DNA of 10,055 bases. It comes from Candidatus Woesearchaeota archaeon (GTDB lineage: Archaea > Nanobdellota > Nanobdellia > Woesearchaeales > UBA525). The DNA lies in the NCBI GenBank assembly GCA_013331575.1, contig DUGD01000049.1, positions 23,713-33,767 of the forward strand, given 5' to 3'. Under the pieces are notes generated by a model. It was not told the DNA's origin. It searched no databases and saw nothing but the letters and a program-made list of their open reading frames with translations. The position numbers were made by a program, and so were the translations under genes. How positions within the stretch are numbered: the first letter of the stretch is position 1; every line of letters begins with the position of its first letter. Below are positions 1 to 6,527 of the stretch, piece after piece.

Positions 1-86
1 CTTGATTCCTTCTCTATCGGGGTGACTGAACGCTCCTCGAACTCGCGATCCATCGCGTTGAAGTAGCTCGTCATGAATTGTACCAT
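1..86 (-). CDS. Partial unknown protein, N-terminus only (runs off left edge)
   Basis: Only the first 28 codons are inside the window and no family is recognisable. The preferred start is the ATG at 86, because a GTGAT element lies about 6 bases upstream on the minus strand. A second in-frame ATG at 74 would shorten the protein by four residues. The visible protein is polar and acidic and contains the string SVTPIEKES near the edge. The 481-residue protein encoded just upstream has SPIEKAG near its own N-terminus, so the two may be related, but the match is short. The gap between the two genes is only 31 bases with no TATA box seen, so they are probably cotranscribed. That the frame is real is an inference from the start site and spacing. 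Confidence 0.5.
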   Translation of the reverse strand, partial: MVQFMTSYFNAMDREFEERSVTPIEKES

Positions 87-117
87 TACACTATCACATC
101 CACCAAACGATCAACGA

Positions 118-1563
118 CTACCACGCCGGCATACCGTGGGCTTTCTTGTAGAGCTTGAAAATATTGAACGCCTGTTTCGCGGCATCTTTGGCAATACCCT
201 CGTCACCACGCCATTTCGGCGCTGAATCGCTCTCTTTGAACGAGAACATCTCGCCGCCGAACGGCATAAGGATGAGATCCTTGAACCCGCCACTGAGCGC
301 CATGAAGGGTTCGAGCATATTCATGGAAGGCCCTTTCTCCTTCTTCGGCTTCTTGCCATCGTCATCTTTTTTCTCTTCCACGATATTCTCTCCAGACTCT
401 TTGAGGAAGTCAAGCAGGTCCTTGCCGAGCGCTTCCATAGCGTCTTTGACCGAAGAATCGATGAGTTCAAGGAGCTGCATCGTCTCTTGCTCACGGTATT
501 TGACGTAAGCTTCGACGTCTTTGTCAGACCAGCCGTACGCTCTAATGGAGAATTCAACACGCCCGACATGCGCAGCCCCGCGGTTCCCATCCGCGCTGAA
601 CTGCATCTGGGGTATAGTACGGTAGCTGAACGTCGCGAGGACCGTCTGCGCGGATTTTCCAGGCCCTTTAGGGGCTTTGCGCGCCAAGAATTCTACCTCC
701 ATGAGCGCTCCTTCGAAGCTACTGATGAGCTCTGGATTCTTATCATACTTTCCGGGTGCGGTCAGCTTCTGCACATTGCGCAGATATGGACGCACCCATG
801 AAGAGTACATGCGGATGATCGCCCAGTGCTGGCGCAGATATCGCAGCGTGAACCGCTCGCGCACCTTGAGCTCTCGTTCAGTCTCTTTCTTCCATGCCAT
901 GTAGAGCGCGAGTTTTCGCTTAAGGACCTCACGGACCTTCGTGTTGAACTCTTTCGCCTTCTCCTCGACCACCTTACCGACGTCGGCATCGTCGCGCACG
1001 TATATGCCGAAGAAAAGATCGGGAAGCGTTCCGAATCCTAGCTCGCGGGCCATAGTGTAGACGTTCGCACCACCTTTCGCACCACCCTCTACGAAATCGG
1101 TCCAATATCCCTTGAGCGCGATGTCAGACGCCTGCTTTCCTTCCGCGGCCTCCTTGTACAATCGTAATCGTTCCTTGAGAATGCGGATCTCTCGGACTAT
1201 TTGGAAGAGCTCCTTCACCATGCGGCCGATAGTGGCGAGGTATTGCGATGCTTTATCCTGCTGGATGCCTTTACGCTGTTCAGTCATGCCCCAGAAGCTG
1301 CTGTTCTCTGACGCGGAGAATGTATCGACGGTCTTGATGATATCGCCGAAACTCCAATCTTGACGAGTGTGGTTGTAAACCCAGAAATAGACATGCTCAA
1401 TGCTTGCCTGTTGGCTCTCGTAGACAAGGCGGTATCGTCGGGCGGGCTTCGGGAATCCAGTCCTGACATACGCTCCGAATTGCGGGGCATTGAACTCCTC
1501 CGCGATCTCCTCTTCAAAGCCTGCCTTCTCAATAGGCGATTGCTCAACCTCATTTTCCGCCAT
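118..1563 (-). CDS. Unknown 481-residue cytoplasmic protein
   Basis: I do not recognise a named family. No signal peptide or membrane helix is visible, so it is probably cytoplasmic. The N-terminus is acidic (residues 1-25). Residues about 112-142 form a charged, leucine-rich stretch likely to be a coiled coil (MVKELFQIVREIRILK), and residues 200-245 are another long basic helical region. Residues 285-345 look beta-rich. Residues 396-411 are a Lys/Asp/Glu-rich disordered linker. The last 22 residues form an amphipathic helix ending in YKKAHGMPAW. The ATG at 1563 is supported by a TATA box centred 26.5 bases upstream, which implies a leaderless transcript. A gene that runs off the left edge follows 31 bases after the stop. 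The length, intact frame and promoter argue for a real conserved protein; its function is unknown. Confidence 0.85.
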   Translation of the reverse strand: MAENEVEQSPIEKAGFEEEIAEEFNAPQFGAYVRTGFPKPARRYRLVYESQQASIEHVYFWVYNHTRQDWSFGDIIKTVDTFSASENSSFWGMTEQRKGIQQDKASQYLATIGRMVKELFQIVREIRILKERLRLYKEAAEGKQASDIALKGYWTDFVEGGAKGGANVYTMARELGFGTLPDLFFGIYVRDDADVGKVVEEKAKEFNTKVREVLKRKLALYMAWKKETERELKVRERFTLRYLRQHWAIIRMYSSWVRPYLRNVQKLTAPGKYDKNPELISSFEGALMEVEFLARKAPKGPGKSAQTVLATFSYRTIPQMQFSADGNRGAAHVGRVEFSIRAYGWSDKDVEAYVKYREQETMQLLELIDSSVKDAMEALGKDLLDFLKESGENIVEEKKDDDGKKPKKEKGPSMNMLEPFMALSGGFKDLILMPFGGEMFSFKESDSAPKWRGDEGIAKDAAKQAFNIFKLYKKAHGMPAW

Positions 1564-1585
1564 GCCACTATTTTCTCGTCAAGAG

Positions 1586-1594
1586 TATTTAAAA
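1586..1594 (-). promoter_or_regulatory. TATA box for the 481-residue protein gene
   Basis: On the minus strand the sequence reads TTTTAAATA, inside an odd inverted repeat AGTATTT-A-AAATACT (1584-1598). A purine-rich AAAGAAAG lies just upstream, where a BRE would be. The centre of TTTAAATA is 26.5 bases from the A of the ATG at 1563, so transcription should start at or next to the start codon. Confidence 0.75.
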
Positions 1595-1678
1595 TACTTT
1601 CTTTTGCTGAATGCAACCCCGTCCCGACAAAGAGTTACTCGCAAGTCTAGACGGTAACTAACAGAAATCACACCAGAG

Positions 1679-1951
1679 TCATGTTCGGTGAAGCACTATG
1701 ACGTTACCCACCTGTTCCACCACGACCGAATGCGTCGCTTCGGCAATCTTTTGCGCTATAGCTCGACGGTCGGATTTCGAAGCGTTCTCAGGGAGCGCCG
1801 AAGGCAGCATCTTCACCTTGATCAGTTCCCGCGCATCGAGTTCGCGCGAGATAAGATCGATAGTGCCGGCTTGAACACCATTCTTCCCTATCTGCAGGAC
1901 TGGACTGAGATGTTTTGCCTTTGCGCGCAGCGCCTTGATGCGTTCATCCAT
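1679..1951 (-). CDS. yhbY: CRM-domain RNA-binding protein, YhbY-like
   Basis: This 90-residue protein is essentially one CRM (YhbY) domain. Visible family marks are the LSPVLQIGKNG segment (residues about 15-25), which carries the conserved GxxG loop, the ELIKVK strand (residues about 42-47), and the C-terminal VGNVIVLHR strand. In characterised members the domain binds RNA; bacterial YhbY associates with the pre-50S ribosomal subunit, and archaeal stand-alone copies are assumed to act in ribosome or RNA maturation. The start is taken at the ATG at 1951, not at the GTG at 1969, because the TATA box centre is exactly 26.5 bases upstream of that ATG and a leaderless mRNA is implied. The gene diverges from the antiporter gene and is separated from the next minus-strand gene by 115 bases. 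Confidence 0.92.
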   Translation of the reverse strand: MDERIKALRAKAKHLSPVLQIGKNGVQAGTIDLISRELDARELIKVKMLPSALPENASKSDRRAIAQKIAEATHSVVVEQVGNVIVLHRT

Positions 1952-1973
1952 AGCTATTGGAGACAGCACAACC

Positions 1974-1983
1974 TTTATAAATA
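1974..1983. promoter_or_regulatory. Shared palindromic TATA box, divergent promoters
   Basis: The sequence TTTATAAATA contains the perfect palindrome TTTATAAA (1974-1981). On the minus strand its centre is 26.5 bases from the ATG of the YhbY-like gene (1951), predicting a leaderless start there. On the plus strand the same spacing puts a transcription start near 2004, giving the antiporter gene (ATG 2040) a leader of about 36 bases. No second TATA-like element is obvious in the 88 bases between the two genes, so one TBP site may serve both directions. Confidence 0.65.
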
Positions 1984-2039
1984 TTCATACGGGAGCGCTG
2001 CGAGGACATCAACAGCGCCAATTGCTTCGTGACACCAGC

Positions 2040-3794
2040 ATGGACCAGACACTCATCAATCTCGGACTCATGATTATCTTCGGCGCGGGAGCCGCGCTTC
2101 TCGCGCAGCGATTCGGACAACCGATGCTGCTTGGATACGTTCTCGCAGGCCTCCTCATCGGACCGTCGGTCTTGGGACTTGTCCCCGATGCGAACGCAGT
2201 CGTCTTCATAGCGGATATCGGCCTCATCCTCCTCCTGTTCATCATAGGCCTAGAACTCGACCTTTCGAAGATCAAAGACGTGGGGAAGATCAGCGTCGCC
2301 CTCGGACTCATACAGGTGGTCGTTGTGACCATCATATCCATGCTTCTTGCGCTGGTTTTGGGTTTTAGCATCGTCCAAGGCATCTATCTCGGGCTCGTCA
2401 TCAGCTTCTCTTCCACCCTCGTTGTGGTAAAGATGCTCACTGATCTCAAGGAGATAGACACGCTCCACGGCGAATTGGTGCTAGGCATCCTGATCATTCA
2501 AGACATACTGGCGGTTATCGGACTATCACTTTTGGGAACGCTAGGGACGGGAAGCACTGAAGGACATGGCGCGGGCACGTTCTTCGGCATACTAAGTAGC
2601 ACCGTTGATCTACACCTGCCTGGTGCTGTGATGCTCCTTGCGAACCTCGCATTCTTCGGCCTGGTCGCATTCCTGTTCTCCAAGTACGTCATGCAACGAT
2701 TGTTCAAGGCCGCGCTCGGCTCTGCAGAGCTTCTTTTCGTCGTGACACTCGCGGTTGTGTTCATCCTCAGTTATCTCGCCGGCTTCTTCGAGTTCAGTCT
2801 CGCGATGGGCGCGTTCCTCGCAGGGATAGCCCTCTCGAGCGCGACGTACAGCCACGACATCCTCGGACGTGTCAAACCGCTCAAGGATTTCTTCCTCATA
2901 CTCTTTTTCGTGAGCCTCGGCATGCAGATAGCGTTCGGGAACTTCGTGAACCAGCTTCTGCTCATCGCGCTTATCCTCACCGGCACGCTCGTAATCAAAC
3001 CAGTCGTCACGTTTTTCACGCTCAAGGCATTCAAGTACAATAACCGCACCGCGTTCCTCGTGAGCATCCATCTGGCACAGGTAGGTGAATTCGGCATGGT
3101 GCTCATCACGAGTGGCGCCGCTGCCTTCGCGAGCAACCCAGTGCTCACAGGCGTCATCATAACAACGATTATCACCATGACATTGACCGCGTATGTCATC
3201 AAATACGACGAAGAACTCTACATGTTCGCGAAACCGTTCATCGCGCCGCTCGACCATATCTTCGGCACCCGCGAAGAGGAGCACCGCAACGTACCGGATA
3301 AATACCGTCCGGAGATAGTCATCATCGGAGTGAACCCCATGACTGCGGAGACGATAGAGACATTAGCGGGAAAACGCAAGATCCTCGTCATCGACTACAA
3401 TCCATCGAAGATTGTGACATACAAGGAGCGCGGCATCCCGGTGATCTGCACCGATGCCGCACATGCCGAACTCTATGATGAGATCGATTGGACTAATGTG
3501 AAAACGCTCGTTAGCGTCGTACACGAACCCCTCCGCAACCAGTACATCATCAAACGGGCCCGTGACATAGAGCATGACCCGAAAAAACTCGCGGTCATCG
3601 TGACGGCGCCGACGGAAGAATGGGGCCGCAAGCACTACCGTGCCGGCGCGACGCTCGTGCTCATCCCGGACGTCATGGGCAGGCGAATGCTCTCCGAGCT
3701 CGTTGCGCTCGACGATCCCGCGAGCATACGCAACGTGGGCCGCGTCTACTACGAGGAATTGCACAAGAACTTCGTGTTCATACGGGAACTCTAG
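2040..3794 (+). CDS. Kef-type (CPA2) cation:proton antiporter with RCK-like tail
   Basis: This 584-residue integral membrane protein should exchange K+ or Na+ for H+ across the cytoplasmic membrane. CPA2 marks are the GYVLAGLLIGPSVLGLV stretch (residues 32-48), LLLFIIGLELDL (64-75), the ion-binding helix with QD at 154-155 (LIIQDILAV), GAFLAGIALS (257-266), FFLILFFVSLGM (284-295) and LAQVGEFGMVL (345-355). About twelve hydrophobic segments lie in residues 1-390. Residues about 423-530 form a cytoplasmic Rossmann-like TrkA-N/RCK domain with an acidic residue after the second strand (VIDYNP). Its first glycine loop reads GVNPMT rather than the usual GxGxxG, so nucleotide binding may be altered. 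No TrkA-C domain is evident. The ATG at 2040 is chosen over the upstream frame opening at 1935 because earlier starts lie in or before the TATA box and the CPA2 N-terminus begins here. The transported ion cannot be told from sequence. Confidence 0.93.
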   Translation: MDQTLINLGLMIIFGAGAALLAQRFGQPMLLGYVLAGLLIGPSVLGLVPDANAVVFIADIGLILLLFIIGLELDLSKIKDVGKISVALGLIQVVVVTIISMLLALVLGFSIVQGIYLGLVISFSSTLVVVKMLTDLKEIDTLHGELVLGILIIQDILAVIGLSLLGTLGTGSTEGHGAGTFFGILSSTVDLHLPGAVMLLANLAFFGLVAFLFSKYVMQRLFKAALGSAELLFVVTLAVVFILSYLAGFFEFSLAMGAFLAGIALSSATYSHDILGRVKPLKDFFLILFFVSLGMQIAFGNFVNQLLLIALILTGTLVIKPVVTFFTLKAFKYNNRTAFLVSIHLAQVGEFGMVLITSGAAAFASNPVLTGVIITTIITMTLTAYVIKYDEELYMFAKPFIAPLDHIFGTREEEHRNVPDKYRPEIVIIGVNPMTAETIETLAGKRKILVIDYNPSKIVTYKERGIPVICTDAAHAELYDEIDWTNVKTLVSVVHEPLRNQYIIKRARDIEHDPKKLAVIVTAPTEEWGRKHYRAGATLVLIPDVMGRRMLSELVALDDPASIRNVGRVYYEELHKNFVFIREL

Positions 3795-3806
3795 GACGAA
3801 ATACGC

Positions 3807-4571
3807 TCACCCCAGCTTGGACGATACATAACTAGATTCGGCCATCTGATCCAAGACTGCCGCGGTCAGAGGGAACCGTCCATGCGAGAGCTGCCGGACC
3901 AGGCATGCCGTTTCTTTCGTAGGAGCGCAATCCACTGCGCAGGGGACATGCAAGATGTAGGGATCCAACGATGTACGGTGTGACTTAGCCAACACCTCCA
4001 ATTCGGCACGGTGGTCGCTCCAGCGACGTCCTCCAAGATAGGATGCGACACAGCACACAGGATAGCGGTACATTTCGACGAAATAATCGATAGTATCCAT
4101 CTCATCCGCGGCGTGATCAGCCACACAGGTTGTCCCGTACATCTGCGGACCGAAATACAACCGCACATCGAACGGGATGCCTATCTCGTGCAATAGCTGC
4201 GCGCGAAGGATATTCACCCCAACATGCGCATCCCATGTCGTAGGGAACATCGCACGCGACAGACCTGGTGTGAAGAAATCCAGTACGAGCATCTTTCTCT
4301 GCTCCGAGCCATCGAGCCGACGCCAACCCGTGCCGTGCATCAGCAGCGACGCCGCATTCTGGTAGGTGAGAATAGAAATATCTTTCCGGACCAGCGCATC
4401 CGAAACGAGTACGTCGAATCTCCGGTCGTCGGCATATCGACGTTCACCGCCTTTGAGCGCCATATCCCTCGTATGGTACGTATGGCTCGACCCGCCGTAA
4501 TCTCCCGCCACTGCGGCAGAAACGGAACTGTCTTTATGGATTGCATCTAACACTGAACAGAATAACGACAT
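3807..4571 (-). CDS. Cysteine-containing protein, DUF483-like
   Basis: This is a soluble 254-residue protein of unknown function. The C-terminal half has a characteristic cysteine arrangement: YRYPVCCVASYLG (residues 168-180) followed by HVPCAVDCAPT (208-218), with further cysteines at 149 and 223. A YPxCC...PCxxDC pattern is what I recall for the archaeal DUF483 group, which may bind a metal; this assignment is from memory and unconfirmed. The first 120 residues show no motif I know. The gene begins 4 bases after the DRG GTPase stop codon, and the end of that gene supplies GTGA-type ribosome-site bases, so the two are translated from one mRNA. It converges with the antiporter gene, leaving 12 bases between the stops. 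The gene itself is secure; the family name is tentative. Confidence 0.8.
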   Translation of the reverse strand: MSLFCSVLDAIHKDSSVSAAVAGDYGGSSHTYHTRDMALKGGERRYADDRRFDVLVSDALVRKDISILTYQNAASLLMHGTGWRRLDGSEQRKMLVLDFFTPGLSRAMFPTTWDAHVGVNILRAQLLHEIGIPFDVRLYFGPQMYGTTCVADHAADEMDTIDYFVEMYRYPVCCVASYLGGRRWSDHRAELEVLAKSHRTSLDPYILHVPCAVDCAPTKETACLVRQLSHGRFPLTAAVLDQMAESSYVSSKLG

Positions 4572-4575
4572 GGTC

Positions 4576-5673
4576 TCACTTCACGTGTATCTCGACGACG
4601 TCGCCGTCCTTGAGATGGTGCCCGAGCATGAGTTTCTGGCCGCCGAATTTCGCGGACTTGCCCCACACACGAGAGAACTTGAATTTCGTCACGAAATCCT
4701 TGTGGAGCTTCTCGCAGAGATCGCGGATGGTCCCGGTGCGGAACATGATGAGCGGCACGTTCATGTCCGCCTCCTTCCCCGGCTCCTTGAGGTAGACGCT
4801 CATGAGGTCGAGCTTGTCGTAGATGAGCTGACGCAGCGCCTCGATGTTCTCTTTGCGCTGCGCACTGATGAAGATATCGGGACGGTACTCCCGCTCGAGC
4901 GCGGCCATCTGTTCCGTGGTCACGAGGTCCATCTTGTTGAAGACGGTTATCGCGGGCATGTATTTTTTGTTGTCCTCAATGCAGTCGATGAGTTGGTCGA
5001 CAGAGATGTCCTCACGGATGATCACGTCGGCGCTGTTGTAGCGGAACTCTTTGAGGACACCGACAATCGTCTCGTCGTCCAGCATCGTGAGCCTGCACGT
5101 CTTCGCGATCTTGATGCCGCCGCGCGCGGTGCGTTTGATCTTGACATCAGGCCGCCGTGTGTTAAAGCGTATGCCGACGCTCTCCGCCTCGCGGCGGATG
5201 ACTGCGAACTCGTTCGGGCGGAGCACGTCGACGATGAACATGCACATGTCCGCGTTGCGCATAACAGCGAGGACCTCCTTGCCGCGGCCGCGTCCGGTCG
5301 CTGCCCCGGCGACGATGCCGGGCACGTCGAGAATCTGTATCTTCGCGTGCTTGTAGTTGAGCATGCCGGGGATGCATGTGAGCGTGGTGAACGCGTAGGC
5401 GGCGACTTCGGATTCGGTGCCGCAGAGGGTGTTGAGGACTGTGGATTTACCGGTGCTGGGAAATCCGAGCAGGATGACGGTCCCGTCGCCGGTCTTGCGC
5501 ACTTGATAACCGTCGCCCGGCCCGCCGCTCGCCTTCGCTCGTGTCTCCGCCTTCTCACGCAAATGAGCTATCTTTGCCTTGACGAGCCCGATATGATGCT
5601 GTGTGGCCTTGTTGTATTGCGTCTTGAGTATCTGCGCCTCAAGGTCTGCTATCTGCTCCGCATACGTGGCCAT
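4576..5673 (-). CDS. drg: DRG-family (OBG/DRG) GTPase with TGS domain
   Basis: The protein has 365 residues, typical for archaeal DRG. After an N-terminal helical hairpin (residues 1-50) comes the G domain. G1 is GFPSTGKST (70-78); G2 is threonines in the TTLTCIPG region (96-103); G3 is DVPGIVAGAATGRGRGKEVL (116-135), including the DRG/OBG signature; G4 is NKMD (246-249); G5 is SAQ (270-272). Residues about 170-235 correspond to the insert (S5D2L-like) of this family. The TGS domain fills the C-terminus (about 290-365), including VWGKSAKFGGQ and the final strand DGDVVEIHVK. DRG proteins bind GTP and associate with translating ribosomes in eukaryotes; the archaeal role is presumed similar. The ATG at 5673 lies 26.5 bases from a TATA box, implying a leaderless transcript. 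The downstream DUF483-like gene is in the same operon. Confidence 0.95.
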   Translation of the reverse strand: MATYAEQIADLEAQILKTQYNKATQHHIGLVKAKIAHLREKAETRAKASGGPGDGYQVRKTGDGTVILLGFPSTGKSTVLNTLCGTESEVAAYAFTTLTCIPGMLNYKHAKIQILDVPGIVAGAATGRGRGKEVLAVMRNADMCMFIVDVLRPNEFAVIRREAESVGIRFNTRRPDVKIKRTARGGIKIAKTCRLTMLDDETIVGVLKEFRYNSADVIIREDISVDQLIDCIEDNKKYMPAITVFNKMDLVTTEQMAALEREYRPDIFISAQRKENIEALRQLIYDKLDLMSVYLKEPGKEADMNVPLIMFRTGTIRDLCEKLHKDFVTKFKFSRVWGKSAKFGGQKLMLGHHLKDGDVVEIHVK

Positions 5674-5695
5674 ACGCTCGCAACATGCGTCCCGC

Positions 5696-5704
5696 TTTTA
5701 AAAA
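5696..5704 (-). promoter_or_regulatory. TATA box for the DRG operon
   Basis: On the minus strand the sequence reads GGTAATTTTTAAAAGC. The centre of TTTTAAAA (5696-5703) is 26.5 bases from the A of the DRG start codon at 5673, so the mRNA is predicted to be leaderless. The upstream GGTAA could form part of a BRE. Confidence 0.72.
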
Positions 5705-5850
5705 TTACCCTCTTCCGACAGCCCTACAGCGCAACATCGCGATAATCACGGATGATGAGCCAGAAAGGAAGGTGTATTGCATGAAGATAACGCGTACGAG
5801 CGGCGGTCAAAATACGGCTCGATGAGCTTGCCTACGTCACTCAAAGAATC

Positions 5851-5858
5851 TTTAAATA
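5851..5858 (+). promoter_or_regulatory. TATA box for the pilin-like gene pair
   Basis: TTTAAATA is preceded by CAAAGAATC, a plausible BRE. Spacing taken from the leaderless promoters in this window predicts a transcription start near 5881, eight bases before the GTG used for the pilin-like gene. The short leader would then contain GGTGA at 5881-5885. Confidence 0.7.
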
Positions 5859-5888
5859 CTCCTCTTGGTAGATGCTGACGGGTGAGCG

Positions 5889-6527
5889 GTGATTACGAGA
5901 GAATGCACGACACGGGATAAGACTGGCGCCAGAGGTAGCGACCCGACCGGCACGACGTACATAGCGACCACATCATATCGTGCATGCAAGCAAGGAGCGT
6001 ATTTCTTCGTGCTCGATGCGTTTATCGGCAGCATCATCATCATAGCTGCCATCGTAGTGTTATACTCAGGATTCACATCTCGAGAGCAGGCAGACAGGCA
6101 ATTCTACGCCGCAGAGGACTTCATGGGAGTCATGGAGACGACGCAGATACGTAATTACGGGTATGAATCCGGAACGATAAAAACCATGATTGCCAATAAA
6201 GATATCGCCGACACCAAGCTGACGCTCCTGCAGCAACTCGTGCTCTTCTACAACGACCATAATTACGCCAACGCCACCGCATTCGCGCTGGAGCTCGCCA
6301 ACCGCACTCCAGAACGGACCGGCATATCCATATGCATAACGCATGACGGCGTGTGCGAAACTCCCCTTGTGCAGATCGACGAGACATACGGTCGTGCCGA
6401 TATCCCTCCTGCGTCCGATGCAACCGCTATCTATTCGTCGCAACGCATCGTAGTGCTTCGCATCGCGTCCGCAGGAGTCCCCAGCACAGCCCCACCAGTC
6501 ATAGTCGAGGTAAAGACATGGCAATAA
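5889..6527 (+). CDS. Type IV pilin-like secreted/membrane protein
   Basis: This 212-residue protein has one membrane segment. Residues 34-36 are KQG, followed at once by a hydrophobic helix (37-60, AYFFVLDAFIGSIIIIAAIV). This resembles an archaeal class III signal, where a prepilin peptidase cuts after the glycine and the helix packs into a filament or stays in the membrane. The acidic residue is an Asp at mature position 7, not the usual Glu at position 5. The rest (61-212) would be outside the cell; it has two cysteines (149, 156) that could pair and two N-glycosylation sequons (N128, N138). The start is a GTG. The frame is closed by a stop at 5883, and no other good start precedes the helix, so the pre-helix leader is unusually long (36 residues). 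The last 10 bases overlap the next gene. Pilin-like nature is inferred from the N-terminus and the neighbouring protein of similar layout. Confidence 0.7.
   Translation: MITRECTTRDKTGARGSDPTGTTYIATTSYRACKQGAYFFVLDAFIGSIIIIAAIVVLYSGFTSREQADRQFYAAEDFMGVMETTQIRNYGYESGTIKTMIANKDIADTKLTLLQQLVLFYNDHNYANATAFALELANRTPERTGISICITHDGVCETPLVQIDETYGRADIPPASDATAIYSSQRIVVLRIASAGVPSTAPPVIVEVKTWQ
6507..6511 (+). promoter_or_regulatory. Ribosome binding site of the sequon-rich protein
   Basis: GAGGT lies 6 bases before the ATG at 6518, inside the end of the pilin-like gene. It decides the start: the open frame continues upstream to 6353, but only this ATG is followed by a basic-plus-hydrophobic N-terminus and preceded by a ribosome site. 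Confidence 0.65.

Noticed and set aside
1935..2039. Upstream extension of the antiporter by 35 codons
   Set aside because: It would include the TATA box and yields a non-family N-terminus; the ATG at 2040 fits the CPA2 family start.
2610..3284. Minus-strand frame of 224 codons opposite the antiporter
   Set aside because: Extremely charged, low-complexity product with no ribosome site or promoter, lying over conserved CPA2 membrane helices.
4570..5745. Open frame of 391 codons on the plus strand opposite the DRG gene
   Set aside because: It mirrors a gene with every GTPase motif in place. The translation is rich in Asp/Glu/Val/His/Arg without any motif, a typical antisense shadow of biased third codon positions.
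6353..6517. Upstream extension of the sequon-rich protein by 55 codons
   Set aside because: The extension overlaps the pilin-like gene for its full length and would bury the hydrophobic anchor; the GAGGT site supports the ATG at 6518.
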